Source of the DNA: Trochalopteron elliotii
Lineage: Eukaryota > Chordata > Aves > Passeriformes > Leiothrichidae
Direction of reading: 5' to 3'
Assembly: GCA_024734555.1 (NCBI GenBank)
Contig: JANPWX010000074.1
Coordinates: 1,283,593-1,347,592, forward strand
DNA: 64,000 nt
Shown: positions 45,401 to 60,100 of the stretch, piece after piece
How positions within the stretch are numbered: the first letter of the stretch is position 1
How the letters are laid out: every line of letters starts with the position of its first letter
Notes under the pieces: generated by a model
Told to the model about the DNA's origin: nothing
Database searches by the model: none
Seen by the model: only the letters and a program-made list of their open reading frames with translations
Made by a program: the position numbers and the translations under genes

Positions 45401-48400
45401 CAGATTAGTTGAATCCTAAGTAGCAAGAAGTAGTGAAAACCAACTCAAATTTAGAGACAAATACTACCGAAACATTTAAGCATTTTAATGTTTAAAACAT
45501 TAAAATTCAAAATTCTCTACCTGAACATGGTGGACCTGTAGCATGGAAAAGAGTTTGTTGAAGCATGCACTCAGCATAGGTATAGATGACAACTGCACAA
45601 TCAGCTGGGCATTTTGGTTAGCAGCATGTAATCCCCTCAGCAATGAATCATCTGTGCCACTGGGAGACTGCGTCACTAGAAAACAAAACAGCACACCATC
45701 CCTCTGTGAATTACTTTGAGAAGTTGCCAGAAGTAATTTCATAATTATTTCCTTGCATTTTATACTTAAGCGAAAGACACTTTTTTATAATTTAGAAGAA
45801 CATCTTCAATGTAGTGTTCAGTTGAATTGGACTACTGACTACCACAGTAGTGGCATACTTCAATATCAGACATTTCCAACTGTATGGAACTGAGTCCACA
45901 CAAACACATTTTCACATCTATTACAGCATGTCCTGGTAACACAATGGTAAGACAAACAATTGGAACATCTCTTTCACACATTACAGTACAACTGTTGCAG
46001 CCAATAATGAACTTCCAGAGAATAAAGTCTGAAGGTGTCACTAAACCTACTCCACCACTACATAATCAACCAAAGAGTGAATGCACATTAAGGTAGCCAG
46101 AGGGCTACAAAGAATCACATTTTAACAAGATGGGCAGCACAACTCACTGAAAAAAAGGTTCAAAAGTAAAACACTCTATGAGTGGCTTTTTTAACATAAA
46201 GCTACTGAATAGCTGAGTTCAAAATTGTATTCAAGTATTTTCACTTTCATCACTTAGTAGGTGTAACTGTCAAATGCAAAGAACTTTCAAACACCAAGAA
46301 TGAAGCTTCACATAGGAAACTTAATGTTCACTTGAACCTAGACCTAAAAATGAAAACTTTCCCTCCTTTGTAGCATAATCCACATGCACAGTTGACTGTT
46401 TCACAAAATGTCTCAAAGACAGGCATAGAAATTATTAAAAAATCTGAATAAAGAACTATCTCTGAAGTTCAGCCTAATAAAAAAATTCAAGCAAAATGTA
46501 ACTTTTTCTAAGCTACTAAGTGACCGCAGAAAACATTACTACAGATTTCAAAGCATCATGATCATTATGTAAAGACAATGATTTGACAACATGTAGTTAC
46601 ATGTAGGAGATGTATTTGTTAATGCTTGTAGAATGGAATCAGCCTCCAGTGTGGACATCATTTTCAGCATCAGCTCAGCCTGCTGCTCAAGTCCAACTTC
46701 GAGACGTGCATCTAAAGCTACAAGAGGCAACAAAAAAGGTAACTCTGAGCTGTATCAAGGACATACACAATTACAGAATCACAGAATATTCTGATTTGGA
46801 GGGGACCCACAAGGATCATCAAAGTCCAGCTCCTAAGAGAATAGCCTGTACAGGGATTGGACCCACAACCTGGGGTGTTATCAGCACCATGCTCTGAACA
46901 ACTGAGCTAATTTCACCTTTAATTTGTTCCTCTAACTTTCATTCTTACAGATTCTTAACATTTCTTAATGTTAATTTCTTAACATACAAATTCTTAACAT
47001 TTACATTCTTACAGACTTGAAATATATAATTATTAAAATACTGTATTTCTGTGAAACACACCCATATTTCCTTCCACGCTCATTTTACTATCAAACATGA
47101 CAATCTGCATATGTTCATTTCTTCCTAAGGCAATAGCTCTCAAATGAGAATCAAAAAGTTGTTTTTTTCCAGTGTGGCAGAAGAAAAAAAATCTATCACC
47201 CAGTCCAGTAGTACTCCTACAAATGAAACATGTGTGCCACTTCACTTCTTTGGGGTAGAGCCAACTAGAAAAGAGCTTCCAAAATTTCCTGAGAAAATAG
47301 GAAAGATTTAAAACTGCCTATAAATGCATTGCAAAATGTCAGAAAATAAGACTTTCTGCTATGTTGGGCTTTTTAAAATGTAAGTTTCACATTATACTCT
47401 CTGTTACTACAGGAAAAAGAAAGTGGGATATATAAAATGTAATTCGTTCCCTTTAAAATACATATATATTGCTAAAATAATTTCTTGTTCTGAAGTGTCA
47501 AATACAGTATTAGAGAATAGAGACCCTAAACAGAACTTTAATTCATTGCTTACCTTGAGAGACTGATATGCTGACAGTTTGTGATCCATTTTTCTCTGTA
47601 GTTACAGGTGGTTTTGCAACTGGAATTCCAACACCACCAATGTAAGGATTGTAATTGTAGGTGCCATATTCAGCACCCCAGTAATCGTACCAGGTGCTGC
47701 TTATAGGCTTAAAAAACAAACACAAAACAAAGGCAAAACAATAAACAGCAAGTTTTTAAATTGCCAGAAGTTTTTAATGACTAACAACAAACTCGGAAGT
47801 TAAAAAAAATTAAAACCACAAGATTGGTTCCAATAGCTTTAGAAAACTGTTTCAATTCTTATTGAAGTATAAGCTTCTGAATCCTTAGTGATTGTCAAAA
47901 TCCAGCAATGTAGTTAGCTGCCTCAAAGATTCAAGAAGCCAATTTGAAAACGTTATCATCAGTTTTTCTTCACACATTTGTACCATATTGTAAATTCGGA
48001 AGTAGAGTATTACACAGATATTTTGAGGAGCTATTTATCAAGAATACTATACTATTAACTGTACTAATTCAGTACCTTGAAGCCTCAGTGAGGCTCAGGG
48101 ACTATTTGTACTGGGCTCTGAAAAACAAACAGTTGAGTAATCTCTGCTTGTGTCCTAATTTAAGACACTAAGAAAGCATATGGAATACAAGGAAAAAAAG
48201 TAATGTAACACTGTATAAAGGCAATTTGCATTTGCAATTTTGCAAAATGCTGGTCTTTTTAATGGTGAGATCTAATACTAACTGTCATTTTACAGACATG
48301 GAAGCAAATATTAAGAAGGATTAAGAATGAAGAAGTGGTTTTATGGCTGGTTTTTTGTAGACATCAAAGCAGGCCATAAGGTGATAAAGGCAGCTTGGAT

Positions 48401-51400
48401 GAAGCTGACTAAAGAGTACTGCCACATGACATAACAGGAGAATAAAGAAGGCAGAAAATATCAGTAACACAGAAATACAGCAGTAAGTGTAATTTTTGGT
48501 GGTAGATTGAGATTTAAAGAAAAAAATCTTTACATGACAGGTAATTGGTGAAAGGGCATATGAGGGAATACAGAAAAAAAAGTCAGTGTTTTCTGAGCAA
48601 GTGGTGAGACTGATAATTTAGGTTAATTCAAATGAGAGGTTTAAGTCAATAGTGAGAGGCATGGAAAAACTCCAAATGTCATCCTTCTAAACAGAGGAAA
48701 GAGGCTCAATATTTCATTATGAACGATGTGTTTCTTTAAAGTCTAAATAATTTTTGTTTTTCATATACATTGACAATACTGTAATTGTAAAATATGTATA
48801 TGTTTAGCCCTCATTTTAAGTACAAAAGTACTTAGTAATTTTCTTGTCCCCCAGTGAAGTAAATTTTGAAGTGACTTGCTTCCCTTCATAGTCTGAAGCC
48901 AATCTGAGCACAAGCTACTGCTGGCTTCCTTTTTCAAAGACAATACTAACAGTATAAACTCATCTTAAGATCAGTCACAGCAATGGTGCTCTATTCTTAA
49001 TAAAAAGGACAAGACTAAATCTTATTTTTCTATGATGCTTTTGTTGTCTGTAACATGTGCTAGTGTGAGTAAACTCAGACAGAACCTCTTGTTTACACAA
49101 GGATCTTCATGCAAAAGCGAAGTATTTTGCAGTCAAGTGAGATGTGAATATTGACATTCTTTCCTGTCATTCTACATTAAACATCATAATAAACTAGCAG
49201 CAGGTCTAAGACATCAAATACCACTACTGAAGAAGTGTAAGAGTAAGGATTTTTCTATCTCACATGTAAAAGTTATCCTGAAAATGTAGATGTGACATAC
49301 CTTGAAGACTTTGGCTGCAAGGGGATCTTTTTCCAAATCAATATCCAAAGGATCAATATCGACTTCCATCAGGTCTTGCAGTAATTCAAGATCAATGTCC
49401 TTATCTTTTTCCAATGATGACAAGGGTGGAGCACCTTGAATCATTAAAAGAGTATTAACACTAGCAAGTAAAATTTATAAAACAAGGATGTATAATATAC
49501 TTAACAGATAATTTTAAGCTTTTTAATATTATAATTTAGTGGTAAAAGTTAAAATATGCAATCAAGTTGCCTTTTTAAAAGTAATAGAAAAAACAACCAT
49601 TTTTCACTTGTCAGATGTAAAACTAACTTGAAGAATTACTCACTCTGCCTATATTATCAGAAACTATTTATGCTATCACCAAAAAGTCTTTTACTGATAC
49701 CTTGATAGATCAGTAAAATTTCTTTTAATCTTTTCAATAAATAGACATATCAAAAATTATGGACTAATTTACCTGTGATGTCATGTGTCAAAGGCTCATC
49801 TATGGTTTCTACTAACTGAACTGTGGACTGCTGGAGAGAGTCATCAGAATCTCCAGCGGAAGCTCCAGCATCTTCTACCAAAGCACTTTCTTCCATAGCT
49901 TCAGCTGCTATAGGAGCCAACAATTCTCCTAGGTATTAAATCAAACAGACAACTTAATTTCAAACTTTTATTCCCATTACAAATTAACATCCCAGTGCCT
50001 ATGCCAGCTGTCATTTTTTCACCTAACTCTTGAATTCTCTGGGGGCTGTTTCTTCAAGGGGAAGTATTTTGAATAATTTTCAAATAATCAGGGCCATATA
50101 AAAATGAACTTTTTCAATGCACAAGTCCCTCTAATTGCAATTTTAAAGCACATTTTTACACATTAGCCTAAATGTTATGATTTGTTGGGTTTGTTTGGTT
50201 TTTTTTATGTATTTTGGACTGCATCAGCAGATTCTAGTGATAAACTCTAGTGAACATAGTTATAAACTCCCCCCCAAAAAATATTAAAGGCTGAAAGATT
50301 CAAGTGCAAGATGCTTTCTGAAGATTATGAACTTAAAACAAACCTGCTAGAATATCCTGTAGCATACAAGTCAGAGAATACTGAGCCCATGCTCCTCCCC
50401 AAGAGATGTCTCCTCTGTTAAAGTCAGTTCCAACAAGAAGCAGCAATAATCGTTCTAATTGAGTCTCATTTACAATCTCACATAAATGAATTGTTGGTCT
50501 TGTAGCATTTGCAATTCTAGCAAGAACCTATTAAAAAAAAGAAAGATAAATATATGCCTAATCATAGTTAAAAGTATATAGTAATTTTATTTTCTATGAT
50601 TATTAGATTTTGCTGACAAATAAATCAAGTATTTTTACCAGCTCACACTTTGGAATTTTATGAGTGTAATTACGTGAATATATTTTTTTAAAGTTAATTT
50701 TTCCATGCAATTTTGAAGACACCACATTGTAAGTCACTCAAAAAGCAACAAATCAGAAAAACTACTTCACCAGAAATGATTAGAAATTTTAGTGCTGCAG
50801 CTAATTTTTTACAATCAAACAAGCAAAAAAGCAGTAATGGAAAACTAATTTAAAGTGGCTGCTACAGTGGTTGCTACTGCAGCTACATAGCGATATTCTG
50901 TTTACCTTACAAACAAAAAGAAGTAAATCTGCATGACAAGTAAAGTCCATGGACAAGAGAAAGAGTGCCAGCTTTTGCACTACAGAAATGCAACGTTCAT
51001 GGGCCAGTGTAAAGGGAAGTGGTTCAATTTCTGGAGTTTCCTTTGCTGTTGATACTTCTGCATCTAAAGAAGAACGAGGCCATTCTGCAGTTCGACGCAG
51101 GCGTATTAAGTCCTTGAAGTGCTGCAGAAATTAAATTTGAAACAACAGTTACAGTTTAAACCTGAACTCTAAATCTTCCCCAATGAATCAGTGTGGCAGC
51201 AATAACAGAGACTTCTTCAAGAAATAGAAGGAAATCTAAAAATACATGAGAATCTGGAATGGAATTAAGGCTGTATTGGCAGAAATTTGTTTTGGCAGCA
51301 TGTTATCTCAGATGACAAAAGCATAATCAAATTCAGTTCTGCAGAAGTGCCAATTAAGCCTTATGTATGCCATAACACATATTGAAAATACATATTTTCA

Positions 51401-54101
51401 AAGTTTCTTTCATATTTCCACACTTGTACATAAAGCTACAGTTACCATAAAGTGAACAACATATAAAAATAGCCAATATGGAAATTTACTCTTACAAGAA
51501 CACTGACTTTTCAGTTCTTTGCATTCAGTAAATCATCAGTAATTTCTACATTTCTTAATACTGCCATGATACAAAGTATGCATTAGCCATACCATTAATT
51601 GAACTAGTTTGATTTTTGATCATGGCTCTGAACTACAACCTTTTTGATAGAGGGCCTACATGAGACAGAGAAAAGAAGGTGTTTTTATTAATCCTCTCAT
51701 CCCCCAAGGGCATTCATTTAGCAGCTCAACTCATTGTATCAGCTACACTAACAGTCATTAGATAATACAAATGCCTCTGATAATCTCACTTAAGCAGTAG
51801 CTACTGAAGCAGACGAAGGAAAGAGTCATTTACTAAGACAAAGGTTTCACTTTCTCCTAAATACCATATACGTTTTACATCACTCACAGTTTGTCATAAC
51901 TAAAAGTGATTAGTAGGCAAAATAGCAAAACCCACATAAAATGCAACTATCAAGGGTACAGTAACACTGTAGCTAAAAGTTAAGAAATTACAAGAGGAAA
52001 AATCTTTAGTTCAACATGGTTTTTTTAATGCAATATGGCTACTATGAAGTGGAATTAAAACAGCTGGACAGCACAGTTCAGCCAGTAACTCATTTAAAGA
52101 TGTCTCAAGGGGCCACCAGTGCAGCAGCCCCCTTGGTATAACCTGCTGGAATAAAGCAGAAGATAGTGCAGGAAAGAACAGCTCATGACAAGCACAGTTA
52201 GTGAAAACTTAGGGCTTTATTTTTATGCTAGTGATTTTTTTTTTCCATAATTACCGGAAGTTTTAAGATTTCCCTTTAGATTGCCTGTAAGATCCAACAT
52301 CGTGTAATGTTCCACAGACCTATTTTCAGGCATCCTAACAGACATGAGCACTTCTTGAACTAGGGAGTAAATATTTCAAGAGACACCAAAGTTTGGTAGC
52401 TAGAAAGATTTACACCTTTTTTGTGTTCCCTGCAAAGTCCATGTTGTCATCACCTGAAATCCCTAAATTTCAAAACCAAAACAATTCTTTAACTATATCA
52501 TCAACTCTCAATATCTGGGACTTACTACAAGATGCCACAACTGAAGTGGTGACTACCTTCAGGAAGCTAAGGAGCTTATGACAAACTTCAAAAAATAATT
52601 CTCAAAAGTCGTATTTATTAGTTTGGGAAGACAAGACATTGGCATGATTATTTTCTGATTACTCAACCAGGAAAGCATCTAGAAGAGCATCATGCATAAA
52701 AGCTAGCCATATAAAGTACTACTTTCTCTTTTTACTGCTGCATGTTATCCAAAGCTTAATGACTTGACTGGCATTCCCAAAGCTACAAGTTTATTAGTAA
52801 TTTTGGCCATGACTACCTAAAAGAACCCAGTAGAACGATACACTATTTTTCACAGAGCAATAAATTTCCAGATGGCTGCTTTGTTTCAGTATTAGAATAT
52901 ACTTGATAGCAGCCATGATGAAACAACTTTTTATAATAAAGTCAAAGTAGGACAAAAATGACTTTGCAGGAACAGGTCTTTTCACACAAAGGACAAGAAG
53001 TCAGTTACAGTTTCAGAACATCATACCTTTGAAGTAGCCTGCTTTAGTTTTGCCTGTTCTACTAAAAGTTTGTATGATGATCCTTTGTTGCTTTGTATTT
53101 TCTCTTTTTCCATCTGTTCCACCAAAGCCTTCTGTTTTGCTTTTAATAAGTTAAGTTGCTAAAAGAAAATGTTAATAGGAATAAATGAAAATTTAAAGCA
53201 ATAAGATGTTAAAAGGATCAGTATGTTCACATGATAGCAATCTTCAGTTCAAACTGTAACTTGAGCTTTTAAAATACTTTTAAATCACAGCTTAGGTGCT
53301 TGCACTCTGGTGTACTAAGATTTATGTAGAAAGTACATTACATTTACTGTCCAACAGAGTACAACAGTACACTCCAACATTTGTTTTTCCAGCAGATCCC
53401 TTGCCCCATGGTTTTAGGTGAATGTCAAAGAAGTTAGGCAGCCTTTAGCTACAGAATCAGACCTATGCAAAAGCAAGGCTGAATGAGTCCCAATGCCAAA
53501 GCTGTTGTTTTGAGAAATGAGATACCCTATACATGAGACATACTCCTGTGAAAATAGCCACTACCATGCAGGAAGTCACCTGTTTATGATGCACAAGCTG
53601 CTTTCTGATCTTTCGGGAATACAGTCTATCCAGGCTGCTGTTGCCTTTAGTGGATCTGCTCAGACTCTGAGTGTGAAGGCTATTATTTATAAAACTCCAC
53701 TGATTTCCTAATGGAAATAAAGTAAAAAAAAAAATTAATCCACCTTATTAAACCGTATTTAGAGAAAAGCCTTTACGTTTCAATGGTTTGCATCTCCATT
53801 CACAAAGTACTAAAGAAACAAGCTAAATCTAACTCTTGTCATTATTCAACTATCCCCACTCAGAGTATTTCTGTGTGATTTTAAAATGCAGTAGTACCAT
53901 TTTTTTTCATTATTCTTAGAACATATAAGCAGGCAAGCAACTCTGTCCTAAGTAAAAAAAGATGAACAGCTTCATAACATAAAAATTTTATTTTTTAGGA
54001 AAGATATTAAAAGAAAACCACAGCTAATCAAAATAATGACAACAATGACAACAATGACAACAATGACAACAATGATACTAACAACAACAACATATGGGAT
54101 A

Positions 54102-54146
<45 letters not shown>

Positions 54147-57100
54147 TACTACTATGACCTATATTATGAAAACCAGAAAAAAAATTAAAAATAGTGGATA
54201 CAAATACCAAAACATTTATGAAGTCACTCTGCCGGCCCTTTCTCACAATACAAAGTGTCTCAACATGGTGCACTCTCAATTGTAAACTCCCAGTCACAGA
54301 GTAATATACAGACATTTTACAAACTAAAATCAATTCTGCATTTTTCACTTGAAAAATGAAAGAGATCATATTTATAAGGAGATGGGGATGTAAATAAGCA
54401 GACAAGAATGAAAATAAAAAGATCATAATGCATCAAAGATGCATTTTTAAAATCTCTTTTTTTCAAGTGAATAGAAAATGCATTTCAGGTATTTGAACAG
54501 CTCCCAGAGCAACACCCATAGAATCAAATTCTGATAATAAATGTGATGTACCTGTCAAAAATCGTTCCCTCTCTTTTCCATTCAGAGGTTTCTTGGCTGT
54601 GGATGCTTCATCTTCAACAGTAGCTACATAATCCAGTAGTCTGGACACCAGCATTACAACCCAACTGATCATGGGAATATCTAAAACTCCTTCAAAATAA
54701 ACAAATTTCAGTGCCTTAATAAATTTCTGAAGACATAACAAACGTCACACATTTCTAGGCCAAAGACTCCACTCCCCTCTTTTTGTTTTTTAAAAGGAGA
54801 GTTAGAGTCTGAGCATGCAAAAATGAGGGAAGACATCAGTATAAAACTTAGATGCAAATGAAAATGTCACAGTTCTCTTAGTCTGATGAAGTTGGAAGTC
54901 AAAAGCTTCATCTCAACTGTTCAAGCTAAAAATTAAGCAGCATTGTTCTTAAAAAGAGTAAAAAATTTTACGTCTAAATTTCCTAAATACCAAATGCATA
55001 ATGACAGCTGCTTGCATTAAAGCACACAAAGTTGATATCTCAAATTCTACAGTGTGCCATTCCTTCATCAAGCAGGGCTCCAATAAGATAGTTATAACCA
55101 TGCATACAGATACCTCCATCTTTATTTCTCCATCAGTGTATTTTCATGTAGCTATCTGAGTAAATTGCAGGAAAGCCAAGAGTGACTTCAGACTAGGTGA
55201 ACCACACTGATGGCACTAATGACTGGCTAATGCCTATTTCAGTCTCACACTTTAAATGCCATATTTTTGTACAGGCAGAAAGGAAAAAAACACATCTTGT
55301 GCATCATGCAAGAAAAATCTTTGTACACATGGAAATCTAAATGAACAGTTCCAAAGTCCATGACTGCTCCACAAAACCAGAAACCTACAAATAATGACCA
55401 TTTAATTACAGTCATTATGCAAATGGCATAATGCTACTATGTCAATACAGCAAAGACATCAGCACTAGAGGTTACACCCACATTTTCACATCAGTGCACT
55501 GTGCTGAGCCACATTTAACTACATTGTACTTTTCATGCATTGACCTCAAAAAACCAGTAATTAATTCAAACTACTATTAAATGCAGATCAAACAAGAAAA
55601 CTAAGGCACAGAAACAATCCATCCAAAATCGCATGTAGCTGTTGGCATCCAAGAGTAGGATGTAGCCTGACTTGTTAACTGCAGTTTCCTGAGCACACTC
55701 TGACAGAAAGCAGCCCATCCCATGCAGGCAGAGGAAGGACCCCAACAAGTCCCTAACAGGACCTGGACTGGAACCACAGACTAAATTGCAAGAACAGAAA
55801 TGAGGAGCCCTGGTGACCGCTACACACCTTTTTGGTTGGCGGAACAAAAAGAAAGGATTCTGCTGCAGAGTGAAGTACATACCTTTTCATACTTCTGTTA
55901 GAACAAGACCATTTTATCTCCTTTTATCTCTCTCTCAAAAAAAATCAAAATTCTCTGCTTCTCTCCCTCCCTCCCCTCCAAGTGTCTTTTGCTCATTCCT
56001 TTTTTCTTCTTCTAGCCTCAAATTTTACAACTTCTCTCCACCCATAACACTCACCTCTTGCTCTGATTTTCCTTTGCTTTTCCACTTTTTCCCCAGTAAG
56101 TTTTCACCCCTTTGACCCTGATTTATGTGTGATAGCTCTCAAATAGGAATTTCTTCTGCCATACCTGATGCTTCCACCACACATAATACTGCCCTAGTAC
56201 TCACCTGTACTGTCCAGGAAGAAGGAAGCTGGAAGACCAGCAAATAAAGCTCTGAAGTATCAGTTACTTCTGCTTCCTAAAGTCCTCCATGAGGACAACT
56301 AGTAAGGCAAGAGCTATGAAAGGAATTGGAAGCTGTGGGGAGAGTGCAAACAGAGGTAGAGGAGATGTAAGCTTGGGTTTGCCTCAAACTAGTTAGAGAC
56401 TATAGCAGGATATAGTCCCAATAGAGAAAGCACATGGTAGATCAGTGGGAAGCAATAGGACAGCTTCTGACACCAGCTGTAAGTCTGTTAACATAAGGAC
56501 ACAGGGAAAAACTAAGGATGGAGTCTCAGCTGGCACTTTACAGACCTCACAAGGCTATGAATTTTGAACAACTTATCTTCTATGATGCTTTGCTATCTGT
56601 ACATAACAAATGAAGTAGCCTAGAGTGTGATGTCTTTCAAAAGTAAGAATTTGCGTCAACCTTGGGGTAGTTAAGAGAACACTCAAAGAAAATCAAGTTT
56701 GCAGAATATAATTTCAGTAAATTTTTAGGATCAAAAAAATGTAAATTCCTTTTAACTACAAAAAGCCCCACAGGAACAAACTCCATGTAGTTTGCAGAAA
56801 CCATGCAGACACACGTAACAAACTTGTCTTTGTATCTGTTTCACCTCAAAATCTTGAAACTTAGAAAGGATCTCATGAGCAAAAAGGTGCATTTCTTTCC
56901 AAACATTAAATTCCAAAGTCATTGACTAGAGCTGTCTATACATTGAATGTTCCCCCCACTCTGCCAAGGCTTCCTAGCTGAATTACAAACAATCAAATAG
57001 ATTTTGCTCAGGTTTTAATGGGGTGGGGGAAGGAATCTCTTTTAGCACCTAAGGAACAAGAAGATTCATCACATTTTAAAAGAAAACTGTTTTAGAAATA

Positions 57101-60100
57101 TCATAAACAAGCAATTTCTTCTTTTAATACACCAAAAATTGTGAGTTAGTCTCTCAATTTTTTAGTTTATAATGAATATGAAAATCATCTCCCAAATTAG
57201 AAGGCTACCTTCAGTTCTTCTGTGCACAGGTAAATGAGGTTGCAGTGGTGACAGCAGGTTATCCAGGAGATTAAGTAAACTTTCTAAAACACCACTGTTG
57301 CTAAGCGATCTTTGGCCAATGCAAGAAAGCAACATGAAGACCCTAAAAATAAAATTTACATACTTAAGATTTTATTTCTTTTTCAGAATAGTAATATCCT
57401 GCAACACCCCTTATACAACAATATTGTCCTAGACTTTCATCTGAAACACAGACAGGCTGCTACAGAAGGCAGTACTGTGGCCCAACAAGTAGACTGGATT
57501 TCACATTCTACTGTTGTTAAGGTTAATGCAGCATTTTAGGGTGAACATCTTCTCTTTCACCCTCAAGAGGTCAGCAGAGCCTTCCACATCTGAAACAAGA
57601 TCTCATCCATTTTATTTTGTATTGCATATTACTAATAGCAGGGAAAGAGAATTAAATAGATGGGTTCTTATATCCTTGAATTAATGAATTTTAAAAAGAT
57701 ACAAAAATATAGCTGTTGCTATTCAAAGAAGGCAGAAAACCACTAGGCAGCAAATATGTTTGATTAAAATAAAATGCTAACATTTAGAATATTAAAGACC
57801 TCAATCAATAATCTGAAATAATCAATATATCTAACATTCAGTGCTCAACTCTACACGTTCTTGCTCTTATCTCAGTGCAGTCTTTTGCAGTGAATGCTAA
57901 TAGTGTACCTTCCAGTCTCAATCCCACTTGCAAATACTGGAGAAGAGCAGCTCGATGATGAGGGTACATTTAAGCCTGATAAAGCAAAAGGCCATTTTTG
58001 ACACTGGGGAACAATCCTGCTAGGTATGTGAAGATCCCCAAGTAAGAAAAAAACCCAAATATCTGTGGTGTAAGAACCAAATAGGTACAACAAATAACTG
58101 CAATAGGACATTTATCATCTGCAGTACTTTTCTGGGTCTATTTCTTAAAATCAATGAAAACCATGGCTAAGTATCCTTCACTTCCATTCTGTCAATTCCA
58201 ATGTTAAGTTATGAACAATGGAATTACTTCAGTGATCCACAGGTAATGTATCAATACAGATTTATACCTTACCTGTCTTGTGGGAATATGAGAAGTTGTT
58301 CTGAATTGTATAATTCCTGCAGTACGTTTGAGAGAAACTGACCCCACCACCTTTCACCTCCACAGAGCTGAACAAGCAGAAGGCCAGTATGCAATCGTAT
58401 CTTGGGGGTTCCACTGATACACAGGTGTTTAAACAACTCTTCACAAGCTTGAGCATGAAAAGTACTCTGCAGAACCACAGGAACTGAGTGCCCTTTTAAG
58501 AAAAGAGAACACCTCTGTTTAAAGGGACAATGATGTGAAAACATAGGAAAAAGTTTGCAGTAAATTTTTAGAACCACTACCATTAGACTAATTGGCACAG
58601 GAGTAATGGAAGTGGGAACATATGAGGAAATTGTGTTTTGTAGGTAACCCAAGGACAAGGCCATTTGGTCAAAACCAAATCAATACTATGTCAGTGCAAA
58701 TACCCACACAGAATTTCCACAAAGCAAAAACCAAACCAAATCATGCTTTAGAACAAACTGGCACAGAAAGTAACACGACAGAACAATGTTCCATTTCTTT
58801 TTGCTTTTTTTCAAATACTACCAACTCCTACTCAGCTTTTTCAATTTCAAGTCTCCAAGACATCTTTCAATGGCAAGCTTAGGAAATAAAAATCTTTACT
58901 GGGTATCAAAAAATCGTGAACTAACTAGAAATACTGGTTTTATGAGTTCACTACCAACACCACGCTCGAGGCAATTTCTGCTTCCTTGCCCTGCTTCTAA
59001 CTGCCTAATCCCTCCCCAGCATTGCACAGGCCTCAAAGCTCACAAATCCTTTCACAAGGTGATTCTGCCTGTGAAAACCACATGACTATTCTGCCTGGGC
59101 AGTTTTTTGTTACTTCAGCAAACCGCATCATATCACAGAAGGATCATATGACTATCTGAACAAAGGAATATGCAGCCAGAACTAAACAAAAGCAAGAAGG
59201 ACCTTGACACCTTCTCCTATCCTTTTCAGGAAGTGGCTAGGCCAGCTTGGTGTCACTGGTTACACTTTACAGTGTATGTTATCAGCTGCTAAAATCACAG
59301 TAGATGTGACTTGGAGCGGCCTGGTCTAGTGAAAGGTGTCATTCTCCATGGCAGGGTGTTGGAACTAGATGATCTTTAATATCTCTTCAAACTCAAACAC
59401 CATTCTACATTTCTATGATTCTACATCTAAACATAGTTTAATGGCCTTATAGTAGAAAAGTGCAGGTCAAGAAATAGAAATACTTGGAAATTGTTTCTAC
59501 TAACATGACAAAAAAATCAAAACCTCAAAAAATACTGACCATTGGATGAATGCAGCAAACTGAGCAAAGTATCCAGTAAGTATCTAATGATGGTGCGTAA
59601 CTGTTCTGTGGATGACATCTGAATCAACTCTTTTGGATCAGATTGTTCCTTCAGCGTTTTCCTGCTTGCACCTAAAGCTACTTTGAGTCTCTGAACAGCA
59701 TGGTGAGCCAAGTTGAGTTGAAGCTGCAGCTGAATGCAGTCCTGGTAAGCAGAAAATACTCTGCTGTCTTCTTCTACTGCCTTGTCTGGCTTTCTCAAAA
59801 AGTACTGGGCGTTGTTAGCACTATTGAGTGGTGGCAGGTCAATACTCTGCAGGAGGATTTCTAACCGATGACAGGCCAAATTGTACCTAAAGGGAAATAT
59901 TCAAAAAACACAACTCAATACACATTAGCAAACAGCAATACATTTGACAAACACATATGGAAAAAATACAGCGTAGTCTTTGTTACTGCTACAAAGATAT
60001 TCACAACAACTCTATAACAGCAGAGTGTTTTTTGGTCTGAAGAATATAATGGGAAGGAAAAGAAATCTGTAACATTATGATATCCCTGTGTTTCACAGTA

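Noticed and set aside
48250..48330. Patch resembling the core of an ancient MIR-type SINE
   Set aside because: The similarity is confined to a TCATTTTACAGA-like core and is too weak to claim without a repeat search.
54028..54426. Frame encoding a run of asparagines
   Set aside because: It is the translation of the (AAT)n microsatellite and not a polyasparagine protein.
54690..54735. Alternative upstream start for exon 10 at GTCTTCAG, adding FIKALKFVYFE
   Set aside because: The known protein joins HRRTE directly to GVLDIPMIS; the extension also enters in a phase that does not fit exon 9.
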